Positions 22,106 through 30,912 are shown, counted from the stretch's first letter. The stretch is DNA of 64,000 bases from Pseudomonas peli (GCF_900099645.1 NZ_FMTL01000001.1:1178001-1242000), one strand, 5' to 3'. Notes: a model not told the origin generated them from the sequence alone. Numbers and translations: made by a program.

Positions 22106-22966
22106 ATGAAAGACCGCCTGTTTATCCTCAGCCAGTACCTGCTGCCGCACCACCTACTGTCGCGCCTGATTGGCTGTGCCGCCGAATGCCGCGTCGGCTG
22201 GTTCAAGAATCGTCTGATTGGCTGGTTCGCCAAGCAGTACCACGTCAACATGAAAGAAGCCCAGGTCGAAGACCTTACTGCTTTTGCTCACTTCAATGAC
22301 TTTTTTACCCGCGCCCTGAAAGATGGTGCCCGCCCGCTCGACAGCAGCCCTGGCGCCGTGCTCTGCCCGGCCGATGGCGCAGTCAGCCAACTGGGTAAAA
22401 TTGAACAAGGCCGGATCTTTCAGGCCAAGGGTCACAGCTTCAGCGCGATCGAACTGCTGGGCGGCGACACGGAGCGCGCAGCAGCATTTATGGGCGGTGA
22501 GTTCGCCACTATTTACCTGTCGCCCAAGGATTATCACCGCGTGCACATGCCGCTGGCCGGCACACTGAAAGAAATGGTCTACGTGCCCGGTCGACTGTTC
22601 TCGGTCAACCAGACAACCGCAGAGAACGTGCCTGAACTGTTTGCCCGCAATGAGCGCGTGGTCTGCCTGTTCGACACCGAGCGCGGCCCGATGGCCGTGG
22701 TGCTGGTCGGCGCCATGATCGTGGCGTCGATCGAAACCGTCTGGGCGGGCCTGGTGACACCGCCAAAACGCATGCTGAAAACATTCAGTTACGATGAAGC
22801 CGCTCGCGCACCGGTCGTGCTGGACAAAGGCGCAGAACTCGGACGTTTCAAACTGGGCTCTACCGCCATCGTACTGTTTGGCCCGGAGCAGGTGCAGTGG
22901 GCTGAAGAACTAGCCGCCAACAGCCCCGTCCAGATGGGCCAACGTCTCGGCGCAGCACGCGGCTAA
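22106..22966 (+). CDS. psd: Phosphatidylserine decarboxylase proenzyme
   Basis: Psd makes phosphatidylethanolamine at the inner membrane. The 286-residue proenzyme self-cleaves to form a pyruvoyl group; the LGST motif at residues 250-253 places the cleavage before Ser252. CPADGAVSQLG, KDYHRVHMPLAG and VGAMIVASIETVW are family signatures. AAGGA six bases before the ATG at 22106 decides the start over a second ATG two codons upstream, which overlaps the ribosome site. A perfect 13-bp hairpin follows the gene. Confidence 0.97.
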   Translation: MKDRLFILSQYLLPHHLLSRLIGCAAECRVGWFKNRLIGWFAKQYHVNMKEAQVEDLTAFAHFNDFFTRALKDGARPLDSSPGAVLCPADGAVSQLGKIEQGRIFQAKGHSFSAIELLGGDTERAAAFMGGEFATIYLSPKDYHRVHMPLAGTLKEMVYVPGRLFSVNQTTAENVPELFARNERVVCLFDTERGPMAVVLVGAMIVASIETVWAGLVTPPKRMLKTFSYDEAARAPVVLDKGAELGRFKLGSTAIVLFGPEQVQWAEELAANSPVQMGQRLGAARG

Positions 22967-22977
22967 CCCTCAAAACC

Positions 22978-23007
22978 CGGCCCTGTCCGCGCATGCGGAC
23001 AGGGCCG
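22978..23007. terminator. Perfect 13-bp hairpin after psd
   Basis: CGGCCCTGTCCGC-GCAT-GCGGACAGGGCCG lies 11 bases after the psd stop. There is no T-run. A second hairpin (GCTCAGAG-TGAAC-CTCTGAGC, 23016-23036) follows. The rest of the 232-base gap shows only a possible -10 (CATAAT at 23147-23152) for the next gene. Confidence 0.55.
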
Positions 23008-23198
23008 TGACGACCGCTCAGAGTGAACCTCTGAGCATGAAAACCAGTCACAACAAAGACTTCCAGATGATTTGTGTGTCGCGCCAGCTTGGCAACCCAG
23101 CCAAGGACATGGCTGCGAGGCATGCGAGATGCTGCTAGAGTCGAAACATAATTCCTAGACTCACCTGCCTTGCCCGTGTGCTGGAGTATCCGATTTAG

Positions 23199-25004
23199 AT
23201 GGATAAACAGAATTCTCACTTGCTACTGCGCGTTACCACGCCGGATAAGCAAAGCCTGTCATTCTGCGACGCCAGTCCTCGTGATCTGAAGAAATGGGTC
23301 GACGGCCTACCCAAAGCCAATATCGGTGAAACCGCACGCCAGCTTTACCAAGCGCTGGTCGAACTCAATCAACTGCTGACGCCCTCGGAAAATCGCCTGC
23401 AACTGCTGGAAATTCTCCGACCGGAAATCTACTTCGTCTGCAAACAGCTGGAAAAGCACTTCCTCAACCAAGCCATCGTGCTGGATGAACGGCCACGCAA
23501 AGTCGCCAACCTTTGCCAGGCCCTGCAAAACCACCTGGCAATTGGCTATAAACTGATCGTGGCACGCCTGGCCGCACAGCCTGGCCGCGAACGGCATCAA
23601 TTGCTTGCCGTTGCCCTGCAGCGTGCAACCCATAGCCTGTGCGGCCCATTGATTCGTGCCAGCCAACTTTACTGCCCGGTTCCTGAAGGCCTTTGGCTTG
23701 AGCTGCATCAGCTTTACCAGATCGCCCTGACACGCAGCCTGCACAAGACCATGATTCGTGATACTCAGGCCCTGCGCACGCAAGGCCTGAGCACCGAACA
23801 AAGCTATCTGGTAGCTCTGCTGCTCGGCTGCGCGCGCTGCAACCAGATGCGCCAAAGCGCCATCGCACGCTTGGCAGAAGTGCTTGAGCCCTGGAGCGCG
23901 CTGGCCACCCTACAGGCTGGCGATGAGCCGTCCAGCCTGTTCGCTGTAGCCACGCAACTGGACGGTCCGCCCCGCTATATTTCGCTGTTTCAGCAAACCG
24001 AGCTGCACAAAGCGCTAGGAATCGACCCCAGCCAACTGGTCGACGCCATCAAAGAACACCTGCTGCTGCCGGCCGAAAATATTGCTCAATCACGCCTGAC
24101 CGTGCCCGAAGGCTTCAGTCACGACATGCTGCAGCATCTGGCCGCAGCCTGGGGCGATATAGCCGAGCGCACCTTCCAGCGCAGCCAGGGCCAAGGCGCA
24201 CTGACGCTGTGTATCGGAATGAGTGCGCTGCACTTCTACTTGGCGGGCAAACGTCCGTTCAACGAGGTGCTGCAAGTTCCGGTGACAACCAATGCGGCGG
24301 TCTTCAAGGCTGATACCGGCGCACCGGATATCTGGTCAAACGCTTTCGACGCCCAGAAGAGCAACCAGTGGGAAAACGGCCTGCCCTTCGAAGAGATTCA
24401 GTACAACAAGCCACATCAGTCCAATCAGCCCGACGAAGCCAATAGCCAAGAAAGCTACCCGACCTACGAAGTGGCTATCGTCAATATCAGCCCTGGCGGC
24501 TATTGCCTGTCATGGCCGAAAGACGTGCCGAACCAGCTCCAGGCTGGCGAGCTGCTTGGCGTACAAGGCCTGCCACGGCAAGGCTGGAGCATTGCTGTAG
24601 TGCGCTGGATTCGCCAGGTGCGCGGCGGTGGCACTCAGATGGGAATTGAACTGATTGCCCCTCATGCGCAAGCCTGCGGCCTGCAACTGGTGCGCAAAGC
24701 GGAGCAAAACAGCCAGTACCTGCGCGCCCTGCTACTGCCGGAAATCAGCGCCATCTCCCGCCCCGCCAGCCTGATTACCGCACGCCTGCCGTTCCAGGAA
24801 GGCAACAAAGTCAGTATCAACCTGAATGGCAATGAACACCGCGCAGTACTGAGTCGCCGACAGACCAGCACCGGCAGTTTCAACCAGTTCGAATACCGGG
24901 GTGTCGAGCAGATCGGCAGTGAGCAAGGGAAGCCCGTCACAGCGCCGAAAAGCCGCACGCCAGGCGGGGAGGAAGACTTTGACTCACTCTGGAAGTCGCT
25001 GTAG
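23199..25004 (+). CDS. PilZ-like domain protein upstream of fimX
   Basis: A 601-residue protein, mostly helical over residues 1-390 with no recognised enzyme motif. A C-terminal beta-rich domain begins near residue 420. There, VNISPGGYCLSW (Asn429) matches the (D/N)xSxxG half of the PilZ c-di-GMP site, followed by VQGLPRQGWSIAVVRWIRQ and GGTQMGIELI, the usual PilZ ending. The preceding RxxxR half is not evident. Its ATG is immediately preceded by an in-frame TAG, so the start is firm although GGAG is 12 bases away. It lies 64 bases before fimX, which suggests a joint role in c-di-GMP signalling and twitching. Confidence 0.75.
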   Translation: MDKQNSHLLLRVTTPDKQSLSFCDASPRDLKKWVDGLPKANIGETARQLYQALVELNQLLTPSENRLQLLEILRPEIYFVCKQLEKHFLNQAIVLDERPRKVANLCQALQNHLAIGYKLIVARLAAQPGRERHQLLAVALQRATHSLCGPLIRASQLYCPVPEGLWLELHQLYQIALTRSLHKTMIRDTQALRTQGLSTEQSYLVALLLGCARCNQMRQSAIARLAEVLEPWSALATLQAGDEPSSLFAVATQLDGPPRYISLFQQTELHKALGIDPSQLVDAIKEHLLLPAENIAQSRLTVPEGFSHDMLQHLAAAWGDIAERTFQRSQGQGALTLCIGMSALHFYLAGKRPFNEVLQVPVTTNAAVFKADTGAPDIWSNAFDAQKSNQWENGLPFEEIQYNKPHQSNQPDEANSQESYPTYEVAIVNISPGGYCLSWPKDVPNQLQAGELLGVQGLPRQGWSIAVVRWIRQVRGGGTQMGIELIAPHAQACGLQLVRKAEQNSQYLRALLLPEISAISRPASLITARLPFQEGNKVSINLNGNEHRAVLSRRQTSTGSFNQFEYRGVEQIGSEQGKPVTAPKSRTPGGEEDFDSLWKSL

Positions 25005-25068
25005 ATTGCCGACGCACTCCCTTTTGTCGCCTTTTCGCGCCCGTTCGGCGCAGATTTGATACCACACC

Positions 25069-27138
25069 ATGGCCATTGATAAAAAAACCATTCGGCTACT
25101 GATCCTCGAAGATTCGCAGAACGAGGCTGAACGCCTGGTCAGCCTGTTCCGCAACGCCGGACGGGCAACCCGCGTGCATCGTTTGACCTCCAGCGACGAT
25201 CTCGCCGAGGCCCTGCAACAGAGCTGGGACTTATTGATCTGCGCCCCCAGCAGCGAACAACTGCCCCCAAGTGAGGCGATTGGCGCGATCCGCCGCCAGG
25301 CAAAAGACATTCCGATCATTCAACTGCTTGCTGATAATGACTCAGACAGCGTCACCGAAGCCCTGATGCTCGGCGCCCAGGACGCATTGCCGCAGGGTGA
25401 AGACGAACGCCTGATACTGGTTGCCAAGCGCGAGCTGGCCAACCTGGAAGAACGCCGGGCTCGCCGCGCCTCGGAAGTCGCCCTGCGCGAGGCGGAAAAA
25501 CGTTGCCAGCTGCTACTCGACAGCTCCGTAGATGCCATCACTTACGTGCACGATGGCATGCATATTTATGCCAACCGCGCCTACCTGGAACTGTTCGCCT
25601 ACGAGGATGCCGATGAGCTGGAAGGCATGCCGATGATCGATTTGATCGGCAGCAGCGACCAATCCAGCTTTAAGGACTTCCTGAAGAATTATCAAAGCGT
25701 CGAAGGCAATGTGGAGCTCCACTGCGCTGGGATCAAAGCCAATGGCCAGAGTTTCCCGGCACAGATGAGCTTCTCCCCGGCAACCTACGATGGCGAACCG
25801 TGCATTCAGGTGGTGATTCGCGCCGAGACGGGTAACGCCGAACTGGAAGAGAAACTCCGCGAGATCAGCACGCAGGACCTGGTCACGGGCTTGTTCAACC
25901 GCACCCATTTCCTTGAGCTGATGGACAGTGCAGCAGAGCGTGCAGTGAATGCGGGCCAGCCATCCTGCCTGGCCTATATCAGGGTTGACCGCTACGCCAG
26001 CCTGCTGGCCGACATCGGCCTGGCCGGCATCGACATCCTGCTCACCGACCTGGCTAATCTGCTGCGCGCGCATTTTGGTGCCGACGCACAACTCGCTCGC
26101 TTTGGTGATGATGTATTTACGGTGCTGCAGCCCGGCGTCAACCCGGAAAGCACCCGGGAGCTTCTCAACAGCCTGCTGAAAAAAGTTGAAGGCCACTTGT
26201 TCGATGTCAGTGGTCGTACGGTTCAAAGCACCCTGTCGATTGGTGTGGCTGGGCTCAACGAGAAGACCGCCAAGGCTCAGGAAGTGGTCGACCGCGCTCA
26301 CCGTTGCGCAGACGAGCTGAGTGATGGCAACGCAATCAAACTGTTCAACCCAGCTGATGAGCTGGCCGCAGCGGCAAGCCGTGGCAATATCGTCGCCATG
26401 ATTCAACAAGCGCTGGAAAAGAACAGCTTTCGTCTGCTATTCCAGCCGATTATCAGTTTGCGCGGCGACAGCTTTGAGCACTATGAAGCGCTGCTGCGCT
26501 TGGTCGGCCCGCAGGGCGAAGAGATTCCGCCAACAGAACTGTTCAATGCCGCGAAAGACGCGGGGCTTGCTGAAAAGATTGATCGTTGGGTCATCCTTAA
26601 CTCGATCAAACTGCTGGCGGACCACCGCAGCAAAGGCCACAACACCCGCTTGTTTGTGCACCTTTCAAGCGCCAGCTTGCAGGACCCAACCCTGCTGCCT
26701 TGGCTCAGCGTAGCCCTGAAAGCGGCGCGTTTGCCCTCAGACTCGCTGGTGTTCCAGTTCAGCGAGCCGGATGCGATTGCTTACCTCAAGCAGGCCAAAG
26801 CCATCACCCAAGGCCTCAACGAGCTGCACTGCAAGTCGGCGATTACCCAGTTCGGCTGCTCACTGAACCCGTTCAACACCCTCAAGCACCTGCACATCGA
26901 CTTCGTAAAGGTCGACAGTTCCTTCTCTCAGGATCTGAGCAGTGCAGAAAACCAGGAAGCCCTGAAAACCCTGCTGGCCAGCCTGCACTCTCAGGCCAAG
27001 CTGACCATCGTGCCCTTTGTCGAGAGCGCCAGCGTGCTGGCTACGCTCTGGCAGGCCGGGGTCAACTATATCCAGGGGCATTACCTGCAGGGCCCAAGCC
27101 AGTCGATGGATTACGACTTCTCGGCCGGCGATGAGTAA
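25069..27138 (+). CDS. fimX: FimX-like c-di-GMP effector for type IV pili (REC-PAS-GGDEF-EAL, degenerate)
   Basis: FimX binds c-di-GMP and promotes type IV pilus assembly at the pole. The 689-residue protein starts MAIDKKTIRLLILEDSQNEAERL. It has a degenerate receiver domain (about 8-125), a PAS domain (about 140-265), a GGDEF domain in which the signature is GDDVF, and an EAL domain. EALLR is present. However, the VNLS position reads VHLSS and the DDFG metal motif reads TQFG, while FVKVDSSF is kept. This predicts c-di-GMP binding without hydrolysis, as known for P. aeruginosa FimX. No clear Shine-Dalgarno sequence precedes the ATG. Confidence 0.93.
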   Translation: MAIDKKTIRLLILEDSQNEAERLVSLFRNAGRATRVHRLTSSDDLAEALQQSWDLLICAPSSEQLPPSEAIGAIRRQAKDIPIIQLLADNDSDSVTEALMLGAQDALPQGEDERLILVAKRELANLEERRARRASEVALREAEKRCQLLLDSSVDAITYVHDGMHIYANRAYLELFAYEDADELEGMPMIDLIGSSDQSSFKDFLKNYQSVEGNVELHCAGIKANGQSFPAQMSFSPATYDGEPCIQVVIRAETGNAELEEKLREISTQDLVTGLFNRTHFLELMDSAAERAVNAGQPSCLAYIRVDRYASLLADIGLAGIDILLTDLANLLRAHFGADAQLARFGDDVFTVLQPGVNPESTRELLNSLLKKVEGHLFDVSGRTVQSTLSIGVAGLNEKTAKAQEVVDRAHRCADELSDGNAIKLFNPADELAAAASRGNIVAMIQQALEKNSFRLLFQPIISLRGDSFEHYEALLRLVGPQGEEIPPTELFNAAKDAGLAEKIDRWVILNSIKLLADHRSKGHNTRLFVHLSSASLQDPTLLPWLSVALKAARLPSDSLVFQFSEPDAIAYLKQAKAITQGLNELHCKSAITQFGCSLNPFNTLKHLHIDFVKVDSSFSQDLSSAENQEALKTLLASLHSQAKLTIVPFVESASVLATLWQAGVNYIQGHYLQGPSQSMDYDFSAGDE

Positions 27139-27190
27139 GGCTGCGCACTGACGCACTTGATGGGCGGCTGGCCATAAATAATCAGCACTA

Positions 27191-27214
27191 AAAAGCCGCC
27201 CTAGGGCGGCTTTT
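27191..27214. terminator. Bidirectional terminator between fimX and serB
   Basis: A perfect 24-base palindrome AAAAGCCGCCCT-AGGGCGGCTTTT provides GC stems with A- and T-runs on both strands for the convergent pair. Confidence 0.88.
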
Positions 27215-27226
27215 GTTTGCCGGTGT

Positions 27227-28441
27227 TTACTCCAGGCCGTCGCGGTCGCGAAAACCCAGCAAGTAGAGAATGCCATCCAGCCCCAGAGTCGAAATCGCCT
27301 GCTTGGCCGATTGTTTGACCAACGGCTTAGCACGGAACGCCACGCCCAACCCGGCAATGGCCAGCATCGGCAGGTCATTGGCGCCATCACCCACTGCAAT
27401 GGTCTGCTCCAGGCGCAAACCTTCCTTGGCCGCCAACTCGCGTAATAAGTCGGCTTTGCGCTGGGCATCGACAATCGGCTCGACTGCGACACCCGTGACC
27501 AAACCATCAACGATCTGCAGTTCGTTGGCGAACACATAGTCGATGCCCAGTTTGGCCTGCAGCTGCTTGGCAAAGTATGTGAAGCCACCGGAAAGGATCG
27601 CCGTCTTGTAACCCAGGCGACGAAGCTCGCTGAACAAGGTTTCAGCGCCTTCGGTAAGACGCAACGAAGCGCCGATATCGGCCAACACGGTTTCCGGCAG
27701 GCCCTTGAGCAGCGCCAGACGCTCGCGGAAGCTCGCGGCAAAATCCAGTTCGCCGCGCATCGCGCGCTCGGTAATCTCGGAAACCTGCTCACCGACGCCC
27801 GCGGCTTTGGCCAGCTCGTCGATCACTTCGGCCTCGATCAGTGTCGAATCCATGTCGAACACCGCCAGGCGGCGATTACGGCGGAACAGCGAATCGCGCT
27901 GGAAGGCGATATCGACATTCAACTCCTGCGCCACACTAAGGAACTCGGCACGCAAGGCCGCAGGATCGGCCGGCTCGCCACGCACCGAGAACTCGATGCA
28001 GCCCTTGCCCTGTTCGGCCGGCATATCCAGCGGCATACGCCCGGAAAGACGGTCGATATGGTCGATATTCAGGTCATAACGCGCGGTAATGGCACTGACG
28101 CGCTGCAGCTGTTCGGCGGTGACCTTGCGCGTCAGCAGGGTGACGATATGCCGAGCCTTGCCCTGACCGCTGACCCATTGCTGGTAATCCGCCTCGGAGA
28201 CAGGGGTGAAGCGCACCTGCTGATCGAGCTTGTAGGCGGTAAAGAGAATGTCCTTGAGCACCGAGGAGGCGCGCTCGGTATCCGGGATCTCCACCAGAAT
28301 GCCGAACGACAGGGTGTCATGGATCACCGCCTGGCCAATATCGAGGATATTCACCCCGCCCTGGGCCAGCACACCAGTGATGGCGGCAGTCAAACCGGGG
28401 CGATCTTCGCCGGTGATATTGATCAGGACGATTTCGCGCAA
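27227..28441 (-). CDS. serB: Phosphoserine phosphatase
   Basis: SerB removes phosphate from O-phosphoserine, the last step of serine synthesis. The 404-residue protein has N-terminal ACT-like regulatory sequence (ITGEDRPGLTAAITGVLA). A HAD phosphatase follows: FDMDSTLIEAEVIDELA with nucleophile Asp196 and acid/base Asp198, AILSGGFTYF, and VGDGANDLPML for the metal-binding acidic pair. The start is TTG at 28441 with GGAGA seven bases upstream. The N-terminal ACT-type extension is normal for pseudomonads. Confidence 0.96.
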   Translation of the reverse strand: MREIVLINITGEDRPGLTAAITGVLAQGGVNILDIGQAVIHDTLSFGILVEIPDTERASSVLKDILFTAYKLDQQVRFTPVSEADYQQWVSGQGKARHIVTLLTRKVTAEQLQRVSAITARYDLNIDHIDRLSGRMPLDMPAEQGKGCIEFSVRGEPADPAALRAEFLSVAQELNVDIAFQRDSLFRRNRRLAVFDMDSTLIEAEVIDELAKAAGVGEQVSEITERAMRGELDFAASFRERLALLKGLPETVLADIGASLRLTEGAETLFSELRRLGYKTAILSGGFTYFAKQLQAKLGIDYVFANELQIVDGLVTGVAVEPIVDAQRKADLLRELAAKEGLRLEQTIAVGDGANDLPMLAIAGLGVAFRAKPLVKQSAKQAISTLGLDGILYLLGFRDRDGLE

Positions 28442-28553
28442 GGCTCGGTCTCCAGTACAGCGTCAGGGGCAGCAGCTTGCTGAACAGGTCACAAGCCGTG
28501 GAAAAGGCGCACATTCTACCCATTTTCAGCGGCAAACAGCCACGCACGGCGCT

Positions 28554-28581
28554 TTGCCCACCGCAGGGGCGCCGCTATACT
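28554..28581 (+). promoter_or_regulatory. Sigma-70-like promoter for the gene at 28616
   Basis: TTGCCC and TATACT are separated by 16 bases in the divergent gap with serB. Initiation would fall about 28 bases before the GTG start. Matches are 4 of 6 and 5 of 6 to the consensus. Confidence 0.5.
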
Positions 28582-28615
28582 GCGCGCCAACTACAGTCGA
28601 CATGAGCCGAGCTCT

Positions 28616-30151
28616 GTGAACCGGCCCACCCCCGTAAAACCCGATAATTTCTTCCTGCTGCTGTTCCAGGCCCTGCGCCAACGGCGTATTCCCCTTGCGC
28701 TGCGCATTGTCAGCCATAGCCTGCTGCTAGTGGCCCTGGCCCTGGTGATCTACGGCTGGGTGATCGGCATGCAGTTCAAGCATGCCATGCAGCAACAGGC
28801 TGAAGCCTTGGGCACCAGCCTAATCACCCAGACGGCGGCCTCGGCGACCGAGCTGCTGGTGTCCAACGACATCCTCAGCCTCAACGTGCTGCTCAATAAC
28901 CTGGTGAAAAACCCGCTGGTGGCCCATGCCGCGATCTACAGCGTAGACAACCGCATCCTCGCCGAAGCAGGTTCGCGCCCCAGCCAGAGCATGCTGGGAG
29001 AGACCGAGGGGCTGTACTCGACACCCATCACCTTCCAGGAGGTGATCGCCGGGCAGCTGCGTATCAGCCTGGATATGCAGCAGTTCCAGCAACCAATGAC
29101 CATCAGCCTGCAGAGCATGGGCATCCTCAGCCTGATTTTGCTGGCCCTGACCCTGTCCCTGAGCATGCGCCTTGGCCGGCATATTTCCACGCCGCTGCTG
29201 CAGCTGCGCGTGTGGCTGCGCGACCCGGACGACCCGGCGCCCGGCGCTGGCCGTCAGGATGAAATCGGCGACCTGGCGCGCCAGCTGCAAGCACGCCTGG
29301 TACCGGAAAAGCCCGCACTGCCAGAAGCTGAAGAAGAGCCGTTCTACGACGACGAGCCGGCCGCCCAGCACGATGATGACTACCTGCCCGAGTCGTTCGA
29401 TGATGAGCCGGACTTCGAAGTCCGCGACCTGCGCGATGATCGCTTCGATGCGCAAGACGAGTTAACAGAACCGCTGCATCGCGATGACCAGCCCTACGCC
29501 GAGAGCGCAGTGGACGATCCGTTTTCCGAGCTACGCGATCAACCCGAGCGTGAAGCCGCGCCAGCTCCCGCGATTCGGCAGCCACTGCCCAGCGCCGTAC
29601 TGGCGATCCAGCTGGGCGCACAGGAACAGCTGCGCCGCTTGCCGCGCACCCGTTTGATGGAGCTGCTGCAGCGTTACCGTGATTGCCTGGACCAGGCGGC
29701 CAGCCTGTATCAGGGCGAACTGCACACCTTGAGCGACGGCAGTAGCCTGATGTTGTTCCATCAACTGGATATTGGTGAGGACTACCTGACCCACGCCATC
29801 TGCTGCGGCGAGCTGATGCGCGCCCTCGGCCATGCCTTGCAGATCGAGGTTGCTGACAGCGGCATTACCCTGCAATTGCAGCTGGGCCTGACCCTGGGTG
29901 AAAACCTCAGCGACCTCAGCCAAGGCGATCTACTGCTCAGTGAAACAGCACAAAATGCCTTGGCGCTGTCCCAGCACAGCCGCAACTTGCTGCTGGTTGA
30001 ACGCAGCATTGCCGATGACACCCTGGTCAGCCAGCGTGCGCGTATTCGCGCTATTGCCAGCCCGCAAGGTGCATGCTGCGTAGAGCGCTTGCTGGAGCCC
30101 TACCCGTCGCTGCTTGAGCGCCAACTCGCACGCATGCACGAGAGTCACTGA
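28616..30151 (+). CDS. YtjB/SMP (AhpA-like) membrane protein with cyclase-like C-terminal domain
   Basis: A 511-residue inner-membrane protein encoded divergently from serB, the place held by ytjB (smp) in enterobacteria. One transmembrane helix lies at about residues 31-52. An extracytoplasmic domain follows (SATELLVSNDILSLNVLLNNLVKNPLVAHAAIY), then a second helix at about 163-183 with a HAMP-like stretch. A strongly acidic linker (about 235-325, many DD and DE pairs) leads to a C-terminal domain that looks like a degenerate class III nucleotide cyclase. There SAVLAIQLG replaces the metal-binding xFADI, and YQGELHTLSDGSSLMLFH corresponds to GG..VK.IGDG. The GTG start overlaps the stop of a 5-codon ORF. 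Function not established. Confidence 0.8.
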   Translation: MNRPTPVKPDNFFLLLFQALRQRRIPLALRIVSHSLLLVALALVIYGWVIGMQFKHAMQQQAEALGTSLITQTAASATELLVSNDILSLNVLLNNLVKNPLVAHAAIYSVDNRILAEAGSRPSQSMLGETEGLYSTPITFQEVIAGQLRISLDMQQFQQPMTISLQSMGILSLILLALTLSLSMRLGRHISTPLLQLRVWLRDPDDPAPGAGRQDEIGDLARQLQARLVPEKPALPEAEEEPFYDDEPAAQHDDDYLPESFDDEPDFEVRDLRDDRFDAQDELTEPLHRDDQPYAESAVDDPFSELRDQPEREAAPAPAIRQPLPSAVLAIQLGAQEQLRRLPRTRLMELLQRYRDCLDQAASLYQGELHTLSDGSSLMLFHQLDIGEDYLTHAICCGELMRALGHALQIEVADSGITLQLQLGLTLGENLSDLSQGDLLLSETAQNALALSQHSRNLLLVERSIADDTLVSQRARIRAIASPQGACCVERLLEPYPSLLERQLARMHESH

Positions 30152-30162
30152 TCACTCAGCAT

Positions 30163-30192
30163 AAAAAAGCCCGCCAAACAGCGGGCTTTTTT
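30163..30192. terminator. Bidirectional terminator at 30.2 kb
   Basis: AAAAAAGCCCGC-CAAACA-GCGGGCTTTTTT lies between two convergent genes and carries A- and T-runs on both sides. Confidence 0.88.
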
Positions 30193-30204
30193 GTGGCGAA
30201 TGAC

Positions 30205-30912
30205 CTAGAAGCGGAAAACTTCCCCTTCACTGCGAATCGGCTCGGCTACGGGAATACGCGGCACATCAGGTACCGCGGGTTTGGCCGGCGCCGGACGGCG
30301 AACCGGTGCGGGGGCGACTTGCGGGGCGGGCTTGCCATGGGTTTCCACTGCAGCGGCTAATTGCGCCACCAGTTGCTGCACCACCAGGCTTTGCGCACGC
30401 ACCTGATCGACGATGCTGCCGCTGTGGGCCTCCTCCAGGCGCACCAGACGCCCGTCGAGTAGCTTGCCGTCGGCACCGGCCAAACGCCACTGCGCCTCCA
30501 GTACAGCCGGGCGCTGCGGACCGGAATCCAAGCGGGTGATCGACACGCCCAGACGCACCTGCGGTACAAAGCCTGCAGTCGCCGGTGCCAGTACCAGGCG
30601 CTGGCTGTTCAAGCGCGAGGCCAGCTGGCGCAGCAGCTGCTGATCGATATCCGCCGCCAAACTGCCGGCCCAACGCGCATCTTCGGTAGCGGTTAAGCTG
30701 CCATCGGCCTGGCGTTGCAACAGGGCTTCGCGCTGCAGGTAATCGGCAACCGCCACCGGCCCGAGCAGCACAGCAATGCCTTGCTCGGCAGCAGGTACAC
30801 GGATTTCGCCGCTGTCGAGTTGATACAACGGCGCTTGCTGATAACGCATACAACCCGTCAGGCCAAGCGCACCGGCCAATAGCAAAATTCCGGGGAAACG
30901 CAGTGCAGTCAT
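30205..30912 (-). CDS. PqiC-like (DUF330) ABC-type transport auxiliary lipoprotein
   Basis: A 235-residue lipoprotein with a lipobox LTGC (Cys21) after a short signal peptide. The mature part has LYQLDSGE, VLLGPVAVADYLQREALLQR, LQRQADGSLTATEDARWAGSL and VRLGVSITRLDSG. This is the pattern of the PqiC/ABC_trans_aux family of outer-membrane lipoproteins that work with MCE (PqiAB/Mla-type) systems. The C-terminal ~45 residues are Pro/Ala-rich (APAPVRRPAPAKPAVP). The ATG at 30912 is chosen for GGA eight bases upstream; earlier in-frame ATGs would lengthen the signal region implausibly. No MCE or permease gene lies next to it, so the partner must be elsewhere. Confidence 0.78.
   Translation of the reverse strand: MTALRFPGILLLAGALGLTGCMRYQQAPLYQLDSGEIRVPAAEQGIAVLLGPVAVADYLQREALLQRQADGSLTATEDARWAGSLAADIDQQLLRQLASRLNSQRLVLAPATAGFVPQVRLGVSITRLDSGPQRPAVLEAQWRLAGADGKLLDGRLVRLEEAHSGSIVDQVRAQSLVVQQLVAQLAAAVETHGKPAPQVAPAPVRRPAPAKPAVPDVPRIPVAEPIRSEGEVFRF

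Noticed and set aside
22978..23036. Possible REP-type repetitive element
   Set aside because: The two hairpins differ in sequence and no further copies were seen in the window, so they do not meet the definition of a repeat family here.
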